DNA of 64,000 bases from Actinomycetota bacterium. GTDB taxonomy: Bacteria > Actinomycetota > Acidimicrobiia > IMCC26256 > PALSA-610. The number at the start of each line of letters is the position of its first letter. Position 1 is the first letter of the stretch. This document shows positions 16,320-24,915 of this stretch, piece after piece. The translations under genes and the position numbers were made by a program. Where the stretch lies: positions 58,871 through 122,870 of the forward strand of contig PLBO01000109.1 in assembly GCA_003134555.1 (NCBI GenBank), in the 5' to 3' direction. Below the pieces are notes generated by a model. That model saw only the letters and a program-made list of their open reading frames with translations, did not search any database and was not told where the DNA came from.

Positions 16320-17450
16320 TCAGCCGGCGGCCTCGAGCGGGGCGACGGGCGTGAAGATGCCGGGGTTGTCGAGCGGCCGCACGAAGACGAGCTTTCCCTG
16401 GACGATTCGGTACAGGGCCGAGGTCGCCGACTTCACCCGAGCGGCAACGACGTACGTGCCGGCGGTCGTCGGCACGACCTGGGTCACGTCCCATGTGCCG
16501 CCGCCCGAGAAGACGAGCACCGGCACTCGCGCCGCGCGCGGATCGACGCTCGCGATCCGCGCGGTCGGCCCTCTTCCGAGTGTGTACAGATCGTGCGGAC
16601 CGAACACGACACTCGCGGAACGCACGGACCGCGCCGGGCGCGCGCCCGACTCCCCGGGCTCGACAGTGAGTGATCCGCCGGGCGCTCTCGGCACGTCGAT
16701 GACCCTGTAGCCGTCGCACCCGCCCGGCGAGCAGCTCAGGCTGACGAGGTAGGTCCCGTCGGGCGACCAGCGCAGGCTCGTGACGTTCGGGACGTTCAAC
16801 GCCGAGCTCGCCGAGGTCGTGAGGTCGAGCACCACGATGCGACCGGCCGACCCCTTCTTCACGGGTGAGCATCGATCGTGCGCGAGATCTCCCGCACCGT
16901 AGAGCGCGAGCCGGGATCCGTCGGGGCTCACGTCGAAGGCAACCGCGTGCGTCACGATCGTCGACGTGCGGCCGTCGATGTCGGCGCGCACGACGTCGCC
17001 GCACGCGTCCGATCCCTTTTTCAGGGACAGATACCACAGTGCGCGGTGGTCGGCGGTCGCCCGCGCGTACGTGATGTCGCCGTGCTGGGCTTGGACCATC
17101 GTCGCGTTCGTGTGTCCCCGGGCATCGAGCGATACGACGTAGCGGCCACGCGCCGAGAGCATCACCGTCCCCGGCTGCAACGAATCGCGCACCGGCGCGG
17201 CGGTGGTCGGCGAGGTCGCGATCCGGATCGAGTCTCCACCGGTCACCCTGTGCACGACGGCAACCGTCGCGGCGGCCGCGACGATGGCGGCCGCGACGCT
17301 CAAGCCCGACCAGCGCCGCGTTGCCCGCATCCCCCGGCGGCGACGCAGCACCTGTAGTTCGAGATCGACCGGCGGAGGGAGCTCGTCGCCCACCGTCTCG
17401 CCGAGACTGCGCAAGCGTGTCGCGAGCCGTTGCTCGAGCGAATCACGCAT
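16320..17450 (-). CDS. Membrane-anchored beta-propeller protein, likely anti-sigma factor
   Basis: 376 residues. A cytoplasmic N-terminus of about 45 residues is followed by one transmembrane helix (about 45-62) and a large extracytoplasmic part with TolB/WD40-like propeller blades (VSPDGSRLALYG, LRWSPDGTYLVSLSC). Its ATG overlaps the stop of the ECF sigma gene by eight bases, the usual place for a cognate anti-sigma factor. No zinc-binding anti-sigma (ZAS) motif is visible in the N-terminus, so binding to the sigma factor is inferred from position and topology. Confidence 0.6.
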   Translation of the reverse strand: MRDSLEQRLATRLRSLGETVGDELPPPVDLELQVLRRRRGMRATRRWSGLSVAAAIVAAAATVAVVHRVTGGDSIRIATSPTTAAPVRDSLQPGTVMLSARGRYVVSLDARGHTNATMVQAQHGDITYARATADHRALWYLSLKKGSDACGDVVRADIDGRTSTIVTHAVAFDVSPDGSRLALYGAGDLAHDRCSPVKKGSAGRIVVLDLTTSASSALNVPNVTSLRWSPDGTYLVSLSCSPGGCDGYRVIDVPRAPGGSLTVEPGESGARPARSVRSASVVFGPHDLYTLGRGPTARIASVDPRAARVPVLVFSGGGTWDVTQVVPTTAGTYVVAARVKSATSALYRIVQGKLVFVRPLDNPGIFTPVAPLEAAG

Positions 17451-17985
17451 CGCGGATCCCCTCGCGTAACTTCGCGAGCCCACGCGAGAGCAGCGACTTC
17501 ACCGTTCCGAGCGGGATGTCGAGGACCTGGGCGATCTCTTCGTGCGACGCGTCGTTGTAGTAGCGGAGCACGATGGTGGCGCGCTGACGCATCGGGAGGC
17601 GGCGCAGCGCCACGAGGAGCGCGTCGCTCGCGACGACGTCGACAGGGTGAACGACCAGCGCGCTGATGTCGATCGTCCGCTCGTGCCGCGCCACGACCTG
17701 CTGATGACGGAAATGCGACTTGGCAAGATTTGCAACCGCCCGCGTGAGATACGCACCGAACGCGTCCGGCTCGCGCAATGTGTCGAGCTTGGCCGCCACC
17801 CGAAGGAACGCCTCCTGCACGAGATCCTCGGACAGCTCCCGTTCACCGGTCAGCATCAGGGCGAACCGCAGAGCCGTGGGCGCGTGGGCGCGGTACAACC
17901 GGTCGAGCAGCACCTCATTGCGCACCGCCAACGGGGCGACCGTCTGCACGAGTTCCAGACGCTCGAGCCGCCGCGCGAGTTTCAC
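17443..17985 (-). CDS. ECF RNA polymerase sigma factor (SigE-like)
   Basis: 180 residues. Region 2 carries LYRAHAPTALRFALMLTGER and EDLVQEAFLRV; region 4 carries the helix-turn-helix SHEEIAQVLDIPLGTVKSLLSRG. This is a group IV sigma factor directing RNA polymerase to a small regulon. It starts at GTG, one reading frame ahead of the propeller gene, forming a sigma/anti-sigma pair. The signal sensed is not evident. Confidence 0.88.
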   Translation of the reverse strand: MKLARRLERLELVQTVAPLAVRNEVLLDRLYRAHAPTALRFALMLTGERELSEDLVQEAFLRVAAKLDTLREPDAFGAYLTRAVANLAKSHFRHQQVVARHERTIDISALVVHPVDVVASDALLVALRRLPMRQRATIVLRYYNDASHEEIAQVLDIPLGTVKSLLSRGLAKLREGIRDA

Positions 17986-18054
17986 ATTTCTATGGTGCGC
18001 GGCGAATGCCGCGACTCGCCAGTCTGGTCCGGCGAAACGACCCGAACCCGAGCG

Positions 18055-18990
18055 CTAGACGGCGAGCAGGTCGCGGGCGCCGGTGTCGGCGCTCGGGTGC
18101 CGCAGCTTCGACATCGCCCGGGCTTCGATCTGGCGGATGCGCTCACGGGTGAGGTTGAAGTACTCGCCCACCTCTTCGAGCGTCCGGGGCTCGCCGCGGT
18201 CGAGACCGAATCGCAGCGCGAGGATCTGACGCTCGCGCTCGTCGAGCGGAGCCAGCAGCTTCTCGATCTCGGCGGGAAGCAGCGCGGTGGCCGCGACCTC
18301 GAACGGCGACTCGACCGAGCGATCCTCGACAATGTCGCCCAGCTCGGCGTCGCCGTCCTCACGCAACGGCTCGGAGAGCGAAAGCGGCTCGGCCGCGAAG
18401 CGCAACGCTTCGGTGACCTTGTCCTCGGGCATCTCGACCTCGAACGCGAGCTCCGAGAGCGTCGCGGGACGGCCGAGCTTGAGCTCCAAACGCGAACGCG
18501 CCTTCTGCAGCCGGGCGAGGGTGTCGCCCGCGTGCACGGGGAGCCGGATCGTGCGGCCCGTGTTCGCGATGCCACGGGTGATCGCCTGACGGATCCACCA
18601 CGTGGCGTAGGTCGAGAACTTGAAGCCCTTGCGCCAGTCGAACTTCTCGACGGCGTGCATGAGGCCGAGGTTGCCCTCTTGGATGAGGTCGAGCAGAGGA
18701 AGCCCGGACGCCTGGTACTTCTTCGCGATGGAGACGACCAGGCGCAGGTTCGACTGGACGAACGTCTGCTGGGCGTCCTCACCATGGCGGGAGCCGCGGC
18801 GCAGCTCTCGCTTCTTGGCGGGCGTCAGGCCCTTGCCGCCGTTCAGCTGCTCGCGAGCGGCGTTGCCCTTCTCGATCTGCTGGGCCAGACGGACTTCGTC
18901 GTCCTTGGTGAGCAGCGGATATTGCCCGATATCGGTGAGATAGAGCCGAACCAGATCCTCTTCGTCCCGCTCGATTCGCTCCTTCGCCAC
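18055..18990 (-). CDS. Primary-type sigma-70 factor (RpoD/SigB/HrdB family)
   Basis: 311 residues with sigma regions 1.2 (DLVRLYLTDIGQYPLL), 2 (NLRLVVSIAKKYQASGLPLLDLIQEGN...FSTYATWWIRQAI), 3 and 4 (EVGEYFNLTRERIRQIEARAM). Region 1.1 is missing and the length fits group 2 sigma factors such as SigB, although in some actinobacteria the housekeeping factor is also short. The GTG start has AAGGA seven bases upstream. It lies next to the ECF sigma gene, which is upstream-facing on the same strand, but the 69-base gap suggests separate transcription. Confidence 0.9.
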   Translation of the reverse strand: MAKERIERDEEDLVRLYLTDIGQYPLLTKDDEVRLAQQIEKGNAAREQLNGGKGLTPAKKRELRRGSRHGEDAQQTFVQSNLRLVVSIAKKYQASGLPLLDLIQEGNLGLMHAVEKFDWRKGFKFSTYATWWIRQAITRGIANTGRTIRLPVHAGDTLARLQKARSRLELKLGRPATLSELAFEVEMPEDKVTEALRFAAEPLSLSEPLREDGDAELGDIVEDRSVESPFEVAATALLPAEIEKLLAPLDERERQILALRFGLDRGEPRTLEEVGEYFNLTRERIRQIEARAMSKLRHPSADTGARDLLAV

Positions 18991-19133
18991 CGATCAATCC
19001 TTCGTTCGGACAGCCGTCACCAGAAGTTCTTCGGATCGACACCTCGTAGCCCGCCAGCTCGGTGCCCTCACCCCGTGCTCTGTACGATAACCACCTCGTC
19101 AAGCTGCCCCAATGAGCGACGGGAGAGGCAACG

Positions 19134-19478
19134 GTGCCAGATCCGGCCGACCCCGGTGTCGAGGCCGACGTCGAGATCGCAGTGCTGACGGCCTGCTTCG
19201 ACGCCCGCTCGGGGGCGGAGGAGGCCCTGCTCGGCACGCTCTCGAGCTACGTCGTGATGACCCGTCACGAGCCGATGTGCAGAAACGTCGACCTCGTGGC
19301 ATCGGTCACACATCCGGGCCGTTTCGTGGTAATCGAGAAATGGGAGTCGGCGGCCGCGGTGCAGACGCATCTCGATTCGACGCTCATGGCCGACATGGCC
19401 CAGGCCGCGATCGCCTCCGTCGCGGCGAAGCCCGAGATCGACCTCTACGACACCATCTCGGCCCACGACCTCGCGTAA
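19134..19478 (+). CDS. Antibiotic biosynthesis monooxygenase (ABM) domain protein
   Basis: 114 residues forming one dimeric alpha-beta barrel domain: VLTACFDARSGAEEALLGTL, then HEPMCRNVDLVASVTHPGRFVVIEKWESAAAVQTHL. The family includes cofactor-free quinone-forming monooxygenases and heme-degrading enzymes; the true activity cannot be read from the sequence. GTG 19134 follows GGGAGAGG. A TACGAT at 19083-19088 may be its -10 box. It is convergent with the ferritin-like operon (nine bases between stops), so a functional link is possible but unproven. Confidence 0.75.
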   Translation: MPDPADPGVEADVEIAVLTACFDARSGAEEALLGTLSSYVVMTRHEPMCRNVDLVASVTHPGRFVVIEKWESAAAVQTHLDSTLMADMAQAAIASVAAKPEIDLYDTISAHDLA

Positions 19479-19487
19479 CGCGACTAT

Positions 19488-20090
19488 TTATTTCTGGCGG
19501 AGGAGGTCGACCGGGACCTTGGAGGGACCACGGTCGGCCGCTCCGGTCTCCTTGCAGATCTCGCGGATGCCTTCCCAGGTGACGTGCTCGGCCTCCCAGC
19601 ACCGCTCGAACGCCGCGTCGGCCACGTCGGTGAAGCCGTGCTGGAGCCGGAAGTCGTACAGCTGACGCGGCCGCCGCATGTCGAGCCCGAGCCGCCCGGC
19701 GCGCCCGACGGCGTACGTGTCCCAGGCTGCGCGCTCGCCGCGCGAGAGCTGGGCATCGGGAGGTGCGGCGGCGAAATCGTCGGAGAGTCGGTCCTTGGCG
19801 CGCAACATCATGACGCTCAGATCGACGCGGGCCTGATCGGCCGAGAAGTGGCAGGGCCGCTTGTTGTCCTCGAAGTTGCCACCCGAGATCCACAGCACGA
19901 CCCGCCCGTCGACGACGTCGGACATGTGTCCGGTGAGCGGCGCGAACAGCTCCTCGTCGACCGTCAGCGAGATGTCGACGCCCGACGAGATGCCCGCGAG
20001 CGCGGCCGCCTCTTCGAGGAGCGCGGTGATCTCTTCGACGTCGTAGGGGACGAGCGTGAACGGATTCGGGGTAACGGTGATCGTGGTCAC
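19488..20090 (-). CDS. Conserved protein of unknown function, third gene of the ferritin-like operon
   Basis: 200 residues, no signal peptide, no membrane helix. Not recognised. The first half looks alpha/beta, with DEELFAPLTGHMSD and VVLWISGGNFEDNKRP; the second half is helical and rich in Arg, Trp and Glu. Possible metal ligands are scattered, with no HExxH. The GTG start overlaps the TGA of the preceding ferritin-like gene (GTGA), so it is co-translated with it and probably shares its pathway. Confidence 0.65.
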   Translation of the reverse strand: MTTITVTPNPFTLVPYDVEEITALLEEAAALAGISSGVDISLTVDEELFAPLTGHMSDVVDGRVVLWISGGNFEDNKRPCHFSADQARVDLSVMMLRAKDRLSDDFAAAPPDAQLSRGERAAWDTYAVGRAGRLGLDMRRPRQLYDFRLQHGFTDVADAAFERCWEAEHVTWEGIREICKETGAADRGPSKVPVDLLRQK

Positions 20091-20926
20091 GAACCCTGGG
20101 CCGACGCGTGGAGCGCGGCCGATGCCGCCTCGGCCATCTCGCGCGCCTGCACAGTCGACTCGCGCGCGAGCGCCGCGAGCGAGTCGTTCTCGTCGTCGGT
20201 GAATCCCGCGAGCCGGCGGAAATTACGCGCGAGCTGAATCGGGTTCTCGTCGTCCTCGCCGCGAAAGCCTCCGAGATTGAAGATCGCGTCGACCGTGCGC
20301 TGGAACTCGAGTGCGCGTTCCCGGCGTTCCGGGTCGGTTGCAGTCAAGCGCCGCAGCCAGTCGGAACCCATCTTCACGTGGGTGACCTCGTCGGCGAGCA
20401 TCCAGTCTTCGCAGAACTCGAGGACCGGATCGCCCGACTCGTTGCCGAAGTCCTTCATCGAGTTGAACACGTCGATCGCGAGGCCCTCGAGCGCGCGGTT
20501 GACTCCGCACAAACGCAGCACGGGGTCGGGGTTGCACGCGGCCGCGAACAGGAACGTCGACTCGGTGTACTCACCGATCTCGGCGCCCATGTGGTCGCCG
20601 AGCTTCACCGAGATCTCGCAGTGGCGCGACTCGTCCCAGCATTGGCGTGCCATGTCGAGCTTCAGCTGGAACGGCGCGGTCTCGTCGTCGAAGTCGTAAC
20701 ACGTGCGACCCGCGCCTTCGAGCGCCTGGATCTCACCGACGAAGATGCCGTGCATCAACGAGCGCGACCGTTCGCCGGCGGCGGGCCGGTCGACACCCAT
20801 ACGGGCGGGCCCGGTGTTGCGCTGGGCGACCTTCGGACCGCGCGGATCGAAGAGGCGATCCTCGATGTTCGTGCGCACGAAGCGCTCGTCGCGGGCCAGT
20901 TCGGACTCCGGAAGCATCTTCTTCAT
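20087..20926 (-). CDS. Ferritin-like diiron protein, DUF455-like
   Basis: 279 residues, mostly helical. A four-helix ferritin-like core is suggested by four helices carrying carboxylate/His motifs in order: FVGEIQALEGAGR, CWDESRHCEI, RALEGLAIDVFN and ADEVTHVKMG. Two Glu-x-x-His pairs of this kind usually bind a dinuclear iron site. Family members range from storage proteins to N- and C-oxygenases; which applies here is unknown. ATG 20926 overlaps the upstream stop (ATGA) and has GGAGG ten bases ahead. Confidence 0.72.
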   Translation of the reverse strand: MKKMLPESELARDERFVRTNIEDRLFDPRGPKVAQRNTGPARMGVDRPAAGERSRSLMHGIFVGEIQALEGAGRTCYDFDDETAPFQLKLDMARQCWDESRHCEISVKLGDHMGAEIGEYTESTFLFAAACNPDPVLRLCGVNRALEGLAIDVFNSMKDFGNESGDPVLEFCEDWMLADEVTHVKMGSDWLRRLTATDPERRERALEFQRTVDAIFNLGGFRGEDDENPIQLARNFRRLAGFTDDENDSLAALARESTVQAREMAEAASAALHASAQGS

Positions 20927-21576
20927 GAGACACGTACCTCCTCAACCGGTTCTCCCAGGCTACCGGGACCTGCGATGCCACCCGACACGAGGTAGAGCCG
21001 CTCCAGATCCATCTGACGACGGCCGGCGCGTTCCACTTTCTCGGGTGTATCGATGAGCGACTGGAGCAACATCTCACCGTCCCGCCAATCGTCGAACTCG
21101 TCCTGCAGGGCGAACTTGAGCGAACGGATCGTCGGGGCGTCGGTGATCGTGCTCGTGCCGTTCAGGTGATACGTGTACACGGCGATGAACCGCGGGATGA
21201 GCACGCGGTAGACGCCGACCAGCTTCTCGATCGTGAGCTCGGGCGCCTCCGGCTCTCGGATCGCGTCCATGAACGTCACGAACGCGTCGTTCGGCGGCAC
21301 CGTCAACCGGTCCGGGTTCATCTCGCGCAGCTCCGGCAGCCGCTTGTGCCACAGCTCCGCGTGCCAGGCGTGGTGGTAGGTGTGACGGCCGAGCATCAAC
21401 TTCACGTCGAGCTCGGGAATCGTCGCGACCCAACCGCCGAGCACCTCGAAGAGCCGCATCTCGGCCCACTTGTAGTTACCGACGCGCCGGGCCGACTCCT
21501 CGACCGCGAACAGGCCGGGTAGCTCCCGGCGGTCCCAGGGGGCGAACGGCGCGCGCGGCTTCGTCGTTTCCGTCAT
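20923..21576 (-). CDS. Ferritin-like protein, first gene of the operon
   Basis: 217 residues, helical. Likely metal-binding helices include FAVEESARRVGNYKWAEMRL, then GRHTYHHAWHAELW with several His, and late in the chain ALQDEFDDWRDGEM. This resembles a second ferritin-like fold with an unusual His-rich third ligand helix. I chose ATG 21576 because a promoter (TTGACC, 18 bases, GAGAAT) ends seven bases before it; GTG 21591 would overlap the -10 box. Together with the DUF455-like partner it may form a two-component diiron enzyme, but no substrate clue is present. Confidence 0.65.
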   Translation of the reverse strand: MTETTKPRAPFAPWDRRELPGLFAVEESARRVGNYKWAEMRLFEVLGGWVATIPELDVKLMLGRHTYHHAWHAELWHKRLPELREMNPDRLTVPPNDAFVTFMDAIREPEAPELTIEKLVGVYRVLIPRFIAVYTYHLNGTSTITDAPTIRSLKFALQDEFDDWRDGEMLLQSLIDTPEKVERAGRRQMDLERLYLVSGGIAGPGSLGEPVEEVRVS

Positions 21577-21583
21577 CGCGACG

Positions 21584-21613
21584 ATTCTCACCGCGCCTTG
21601 ACCGCTCGGTCAA
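21584..21613 (-). promoter_or_regulatory. Promoter of the ferritin-like operon
   Basis: On the minus strand TTGACC (21613-21608), an 18-base spacer and GAGAAT (21589-21584), then seven bases to ATG 21576, which predicts a leaderless transcript. The -35 box is inside the palindrome at 21597-21614. Confidence 0.5.
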
Positions 21614-21614
21614 G
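21597..21614. promoter_or_regulatory. 18-bp palindromic operator, TetR type
   Basis: CTTGACCG-CT-CGGTCAAG: perfect 8-bp arms around two bases. The size and symmetry fit a TetR-family dimer site. It covers the -35 box of the ferritin-like operon and overlaps the stop codon of the EamA gene. No TetR gene is in the window. Confidence 0.65.
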
Positions 21615-22524
21615 TAGACCGGGGAGCCCGCCACGAGCGCGATTCTGCGATGACGATGCCAACAAGGATGATCGCGACACCGACGTAACCGCTCGCTCCC
21701 AGTCGCTCACCGACCCAGAGCCCGATGATCCCGGCCACGACCGGCTCGAACTGGAGAATCACCGCGGCGCGCGCCGGCTCGACGAAGCGCTGGCCCCAGA
21801 GCTGCGCCGTGAACGCAAACGCGCTGCAGCACACCCCGGTGATGGCTGCGGCGACGATGACGCGGGTGGTGACGTGTCCGAGCCCACCGATCGCGACGAC
21901 GGGGACGGCAAGCACCGCGAACACGAGGAGCTGACCCGCAGTGAGCGCGACCGGGTCGAAGTGCTGGGTCAGGAACCCGCCCATGAGGATCCAGATCGCG
22001 AAGAGAACCGCGCACACGAGCGTGAGTGCGTCGCCCGAATGCAGTCGCAACGTCGCGCCCTCCAGCAAGAAGAGCCCGAGCGCCGCGCACACGACCGCCA
22101 CCATGACGTTGCGCGAAGGAGGACGGCGTGTGACGGCCGTCTCGATGAGGGGCGTGAACACGACGAGCAATCCGGTGATGAACGCGGAGTTCAGGGTCGT
22201 CGTGCGTTTCAGGCCTTCGTTCTGGAACCAGTACGCGGCGAACCCGACCGCACCGAAGGCGAGCAATGCGAGCACGAAGTCCTTCCGGCGATACGACCTG
22301 TCGGTCGTCGACGGACCCCGCCAACCGTTGCGAACCGCCAGCGGCAGGAGCACGGCGGCGCCAATCGAGAATCGCAACAGGATGAACCCCACCGGCGTGA
22401 CGTCCTTCAGCGCGGTCTGCACCAGCTTGAAGGTCGCGCCGTACGCGATCGTCGACGCGATCAGCGCGAGCTCGGGCACGAGCGGCCGCGCGGTTTCCCA
22501 CGTGAGCGGGACGGACCCGCTCAC
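21610..22524 (-). CDS. EamA/DMT-family transporter (ten-helix permease)
   Basis: 304 residues with about ten predicted membrane helices in two EamA repeats; the repeats begin near ELALIASTIAYGATFKLVQTAL and ALTLVCAVLFAIWILMGGFL. Drug/metabolite transporters of this family usually export amino acids, nucleobases or other small metabolites; the cargo is unknown. GTG 22524 lies 17 bases after the nadE stop, with GGAG about ten bases upstream, so it may be co-transcribed with nadE. Confidence 0.85.
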   Translation of the reverse strand: MSGSVPLTWETARPLVPELALIASTIAYGATFKLVQTALKDVTPVGFILLRFSIGAAVLLPLAVRNGWRGPSTTDRSYRRKDFVLALLAFGAVGFAAYWFQNEGLKRTTTLNSAFITGLLVVFTPLIETAVTRRPPSRNVMVAVVCAALGLFLLEGATLRLHSGDALTLVCAVLFAIWILMGGFLTQHFDPVALTAGQLLVFAVLAVPVVAIGGLGHVTTRVIVAAAITGVCCSAFAFTAQLWGQRFVEPARAAVILQFEPVVAGIIGLWVGERLGASGYVGVAIILVGIVIAESRSWRAPRST

Positions 22525-22541
22525 GCCCTCGGGCTCCGCGT

Positions 22542-24254
22542 TCAACCGGGCCAGCGATTGGTGATCGGGAGCCGGCGATCCTTGCCGAACGCCTTCGGAG
22601 ACACACGGACACCCGGCGCGGCCTGGCGCCGCTTGTACTCGTTGCGATCGATCATGCGCGCGACGCGGCGCGTGAGCTCGCCGTCGTGACCGCGCGCGAT
22701 CAGCTCGACGACCGACAGGTCGTCCTCTACGTACCCCTCGATGATCGGGTCGAGCACGTCGTACGGCGGCAACGAGTCGGAGTCGAGTTGACCGGGCGCC
22801 AGCTCGGCCGACGGAGGCTTCTCGATCACAGTGCGCGGGATCAGGTCGTGACCCGTCCGTTCGTTCAAATCGCCGCAGAGCGCGTACACGAGCGTCTTCG
22901 GGACGTCCTTGATGACTGCGAAACCACCGGCCATGTCGCCGTAGAGCGTCGCGTAACCCGTGGCCATCTCGCTCTTGTTCCCTGTCGTCAGCACCATCCA
23001 ACCGAACTTGTTCGAGATGGTCATGAGCACGTTGCCGCGGACGCGCGCTTGGACGTTCTCCTCGGCCAGGCCCGGCGCCGAACCTTCGAACATCGGCGCG
23101 AGCATCGTCTCGAAGGCCGCATGCGCGGGTTCGATCGGCACGGTGAACGATGTGATCCCGAGATTCGTCGCGAGCGCGGTCGCATCGGAGACGCTGTGCT
23201 CACTCGAATACCGCGACGGCATCAGCACACCTGATACGTGCTCCGCTCCGAGCGCGTCGACCGCGATGGCGGCGACGAGGGCCGAGTCGATACCCCCCGA
23301 GAGACCGATTACGACGTCGGTGAATCCGTTCTTGCGCACGTAGTCGCGCGTGCCGAGCACGAGCGCCTCGTACACCTCGTGTACCGGGGAGAGGACGGAC
23401 TCGATGCGCGCGGCGACGCGCGCGTCGGGCGGACGGCGCTCGGAAACCTGGATCTCCGGAAGCGGCGACGCCTCGACCCGGCCGCGCGGGTCGAGCTGGC
23501 GCTTGTGGAACGCGGGACGGACGTCGACGTCGACGACCAGCAGATCGGTCACGAACTGCTTCGCGCGCGCGATGAGCATTCCGTGTTCGTCGAACACGAG
23601 CGACGCGCCGTCGAACACGAGCTCGTCCTGACCGCCGACGAGGTTCGCGTACACGATCGGTACCGACGCGTCGGCGGCGCGCGTCGCGAGCATCGTCTCC
23701 CGTTCAACGAGTCGCTGGGCGTAGTACGGCGACGCGTTGAGGTTGACGATCAACTCGGCGCCGCCCGCGGCCTCGGCCAGGATCGGCCCGGTCGGACTCC
23801 ACGCGTCCTCACAGATGGAGATGCCCACCTTCACGCCGGCGACGTTGAAGAGCGGCAGCGGCGACGCTTCCGGCGCGACGAAGTAGCGCTGCTCGTCGAA
23901 GACCCCGTAGTTGGGTAGCAATTGCTTGCGATACACGCCGTAGACGCGCCCGTTCGCGCAGACGGCTGCCGCGTTGTGGAGATCGCGGCCGGGCTCGGGA
24001 AAACCGATGACCGCAGCCGCGCGCGCGGTTCGGGCCGCGATCTTCTCGAGCACCTCGACGGCCTGGGTGACGAACGCCGGACGCAGCAGGAGATCCTCGG
24101 GCGGGTAGCCGGTGACGGTCAGCTCCGGGAACACAACGAGGTCACAACCCGCGGCCTCGGCCCGGTCGTACGCCTCGACAATGCGGGCGGCGTTGCCTTC
24201 GAGATCGCCCACGACGACGTTCAACTGGGCGGCGGCCACCCGAAAGCGCGGCAT
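22542..24254 (-). CDS. nadE: Glutamine-dependent NAD(+) synthetase
   Basis: 570 residues, two domains. N-terminal nitrilase-type glutaminase with triad Glu44 (FPELTVTGY), Lys110 (YRKQLLPNYG) and Cys148 (ISICEDAW); C-terminal synthetase with the PP-loop SGGIDSA at 319-325. It converts deamido-NAD, ATP and glutamine to NAD in the last biosynthetic step. It is slightly shorter than the M. tuberculosis enzyme. ATG 24254 is supported by a leaderless -10 box (TATCCT) six bases upstream. Confidence 0.95.
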   Translation of the reverse strand: MPRFRVAAAQLNVVVGDLEGNAARIVEAYDRAEAAGCDLVVFPELTVTGYPPEDLLLRPAFVTQAVEVLEKIAARTARAAAVIGFPEPGRDLHNAAAVCANGRVYGVYRKQLLPNYGVFDEQRYFVAPEASPLPLFNVAGVKVGISICEDAWSPTGPILAEAAGGAELIVNLNASPYYAQRLVERETMLATRAADASVPIVYANLVGGQDELVFDGASLVFDEHGMLIARAKQFVTDLLVVDVDVRPAFHKRQLDPRGRVEASPLPEIQVSERRPPDARVAARIESVLSPVHEVYEALVLGTRDYVRKNGFTDVVIGLSGGIDSALVAAIAVDALGAEHVSGVLMPSRYSSEHSVSDATALATNLGITSFTVPIEPAHAAFETMLAPMFEGSAPGLAEENVQARVRGNVLMTISNKFGWMVLTTGNKSEMATGYATLYGDMAGGFAVIKDVPKTLVYALCGDLNERTGHDLIPRTVIEKPPSAELAPGQLDSDSLPPYDVLDPIIEGYVEDDLSVVELIARGHDGELTRRVARMIDRNEYKRRQAAPGVRVSPKAFGKDRRLPITNRWPG

Positions 24255-24260
24255 CGTCCC

Positions 24261-24266
24261 AGGATA
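24261..24266 (-). promoter_or_regulatory. -10 box TATCCT, leaderless promoter of nadE
   Basis: On the minus strand TATCCT is followed by six bases and ATG 24254, with no ribosome site in between. Confidence 0.5.
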
Positions 24267-24300
24267 CGAGGGCCTGCTCGAATGCGCGACACTCGGCTTC

Positions 24301-24915
24301 GTGACTCAGTGGGAGGGCGACGAGTACCAGCGCCGTTTCGACGAGCTGGCATCGAGCGGCGTCGACGTCCACGGAGAGGCATCGTTCGTGATGCTGGGCT
24401 CGCCCGGATCGGTGCTCGACGCCGGCTGCGGAACCGGCCGCGTGGCGATCGAGCTCGCGCGTCGCGGTGTCGACGTCGTCGGCGTCGACGTCGACGCGTC
24501 GATGCTCGCGACCGCCCGCGCCAAGGCGCCCGGCATCGAGTGGCACGAGCACGACCTCGCCACCGTCAATCTCGACCGCGTGTTCGACGTCGTGCTCCTC
24601 GCGGGCAACGTCCCGCTCTTCACCGCGCCCGGAACGCACCGCGCGCTCGTCGCCGGCTGCGCGCGACACGTTGCCGCGGACGGCGTCCTGATCACAGGCT
24701 TCCAACTCGGGCGCGGTTACGAGCTCGATTCGTACGACGCCGATTGTCGGACTGCGGGTTTGGTGCTCACCGAGCGGTTCTCGACGTGGGCGGCCGATCC
24801 CTACCGGCCCGCCGACGACTACGCGGTCTCGGTCCATCGGCTTCGCGATTCGATCGGACCCGACTACCGTGCGGAATTCGAAGCCGTCGATCCGTCGGGA
24901 GGCTGTCGTGGGTGA
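24301..24915 (+). CDS. Class I SAM-dependent methyltransferase
   Basis: 204 residues. Motif I VLDAGCGTGRVAIELA near residue 40, followed by the acidic end of strand 2 (VGVDVDASML) and a post-motif strand FDVVLLAGNVPLF. Substrate unknown. The GTG at 24301 is the best start because the conserved part begins just after it; the frame is open further up over the nadE start region. Its end overlaps the next gene by eight bases. Confidence 0.8.
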   Translation: MTQWEGDEYQRRFDELASSGVDVHGEASFVMLGSPGSVLDAGCGTGRVAIELARRGVDVVGVDVDASMLATARAKAPGIEWHEHDLATVNLDRVFDVVLLAGNVPLFTAPGTHRALVAGCARHVAADGVLITGFQLGRGYELDSYDADCRTAGLVLTERFSTWAADPYRPADDYAVSVHRLRDSIGPDYRAEFEAVDPSGGCRG

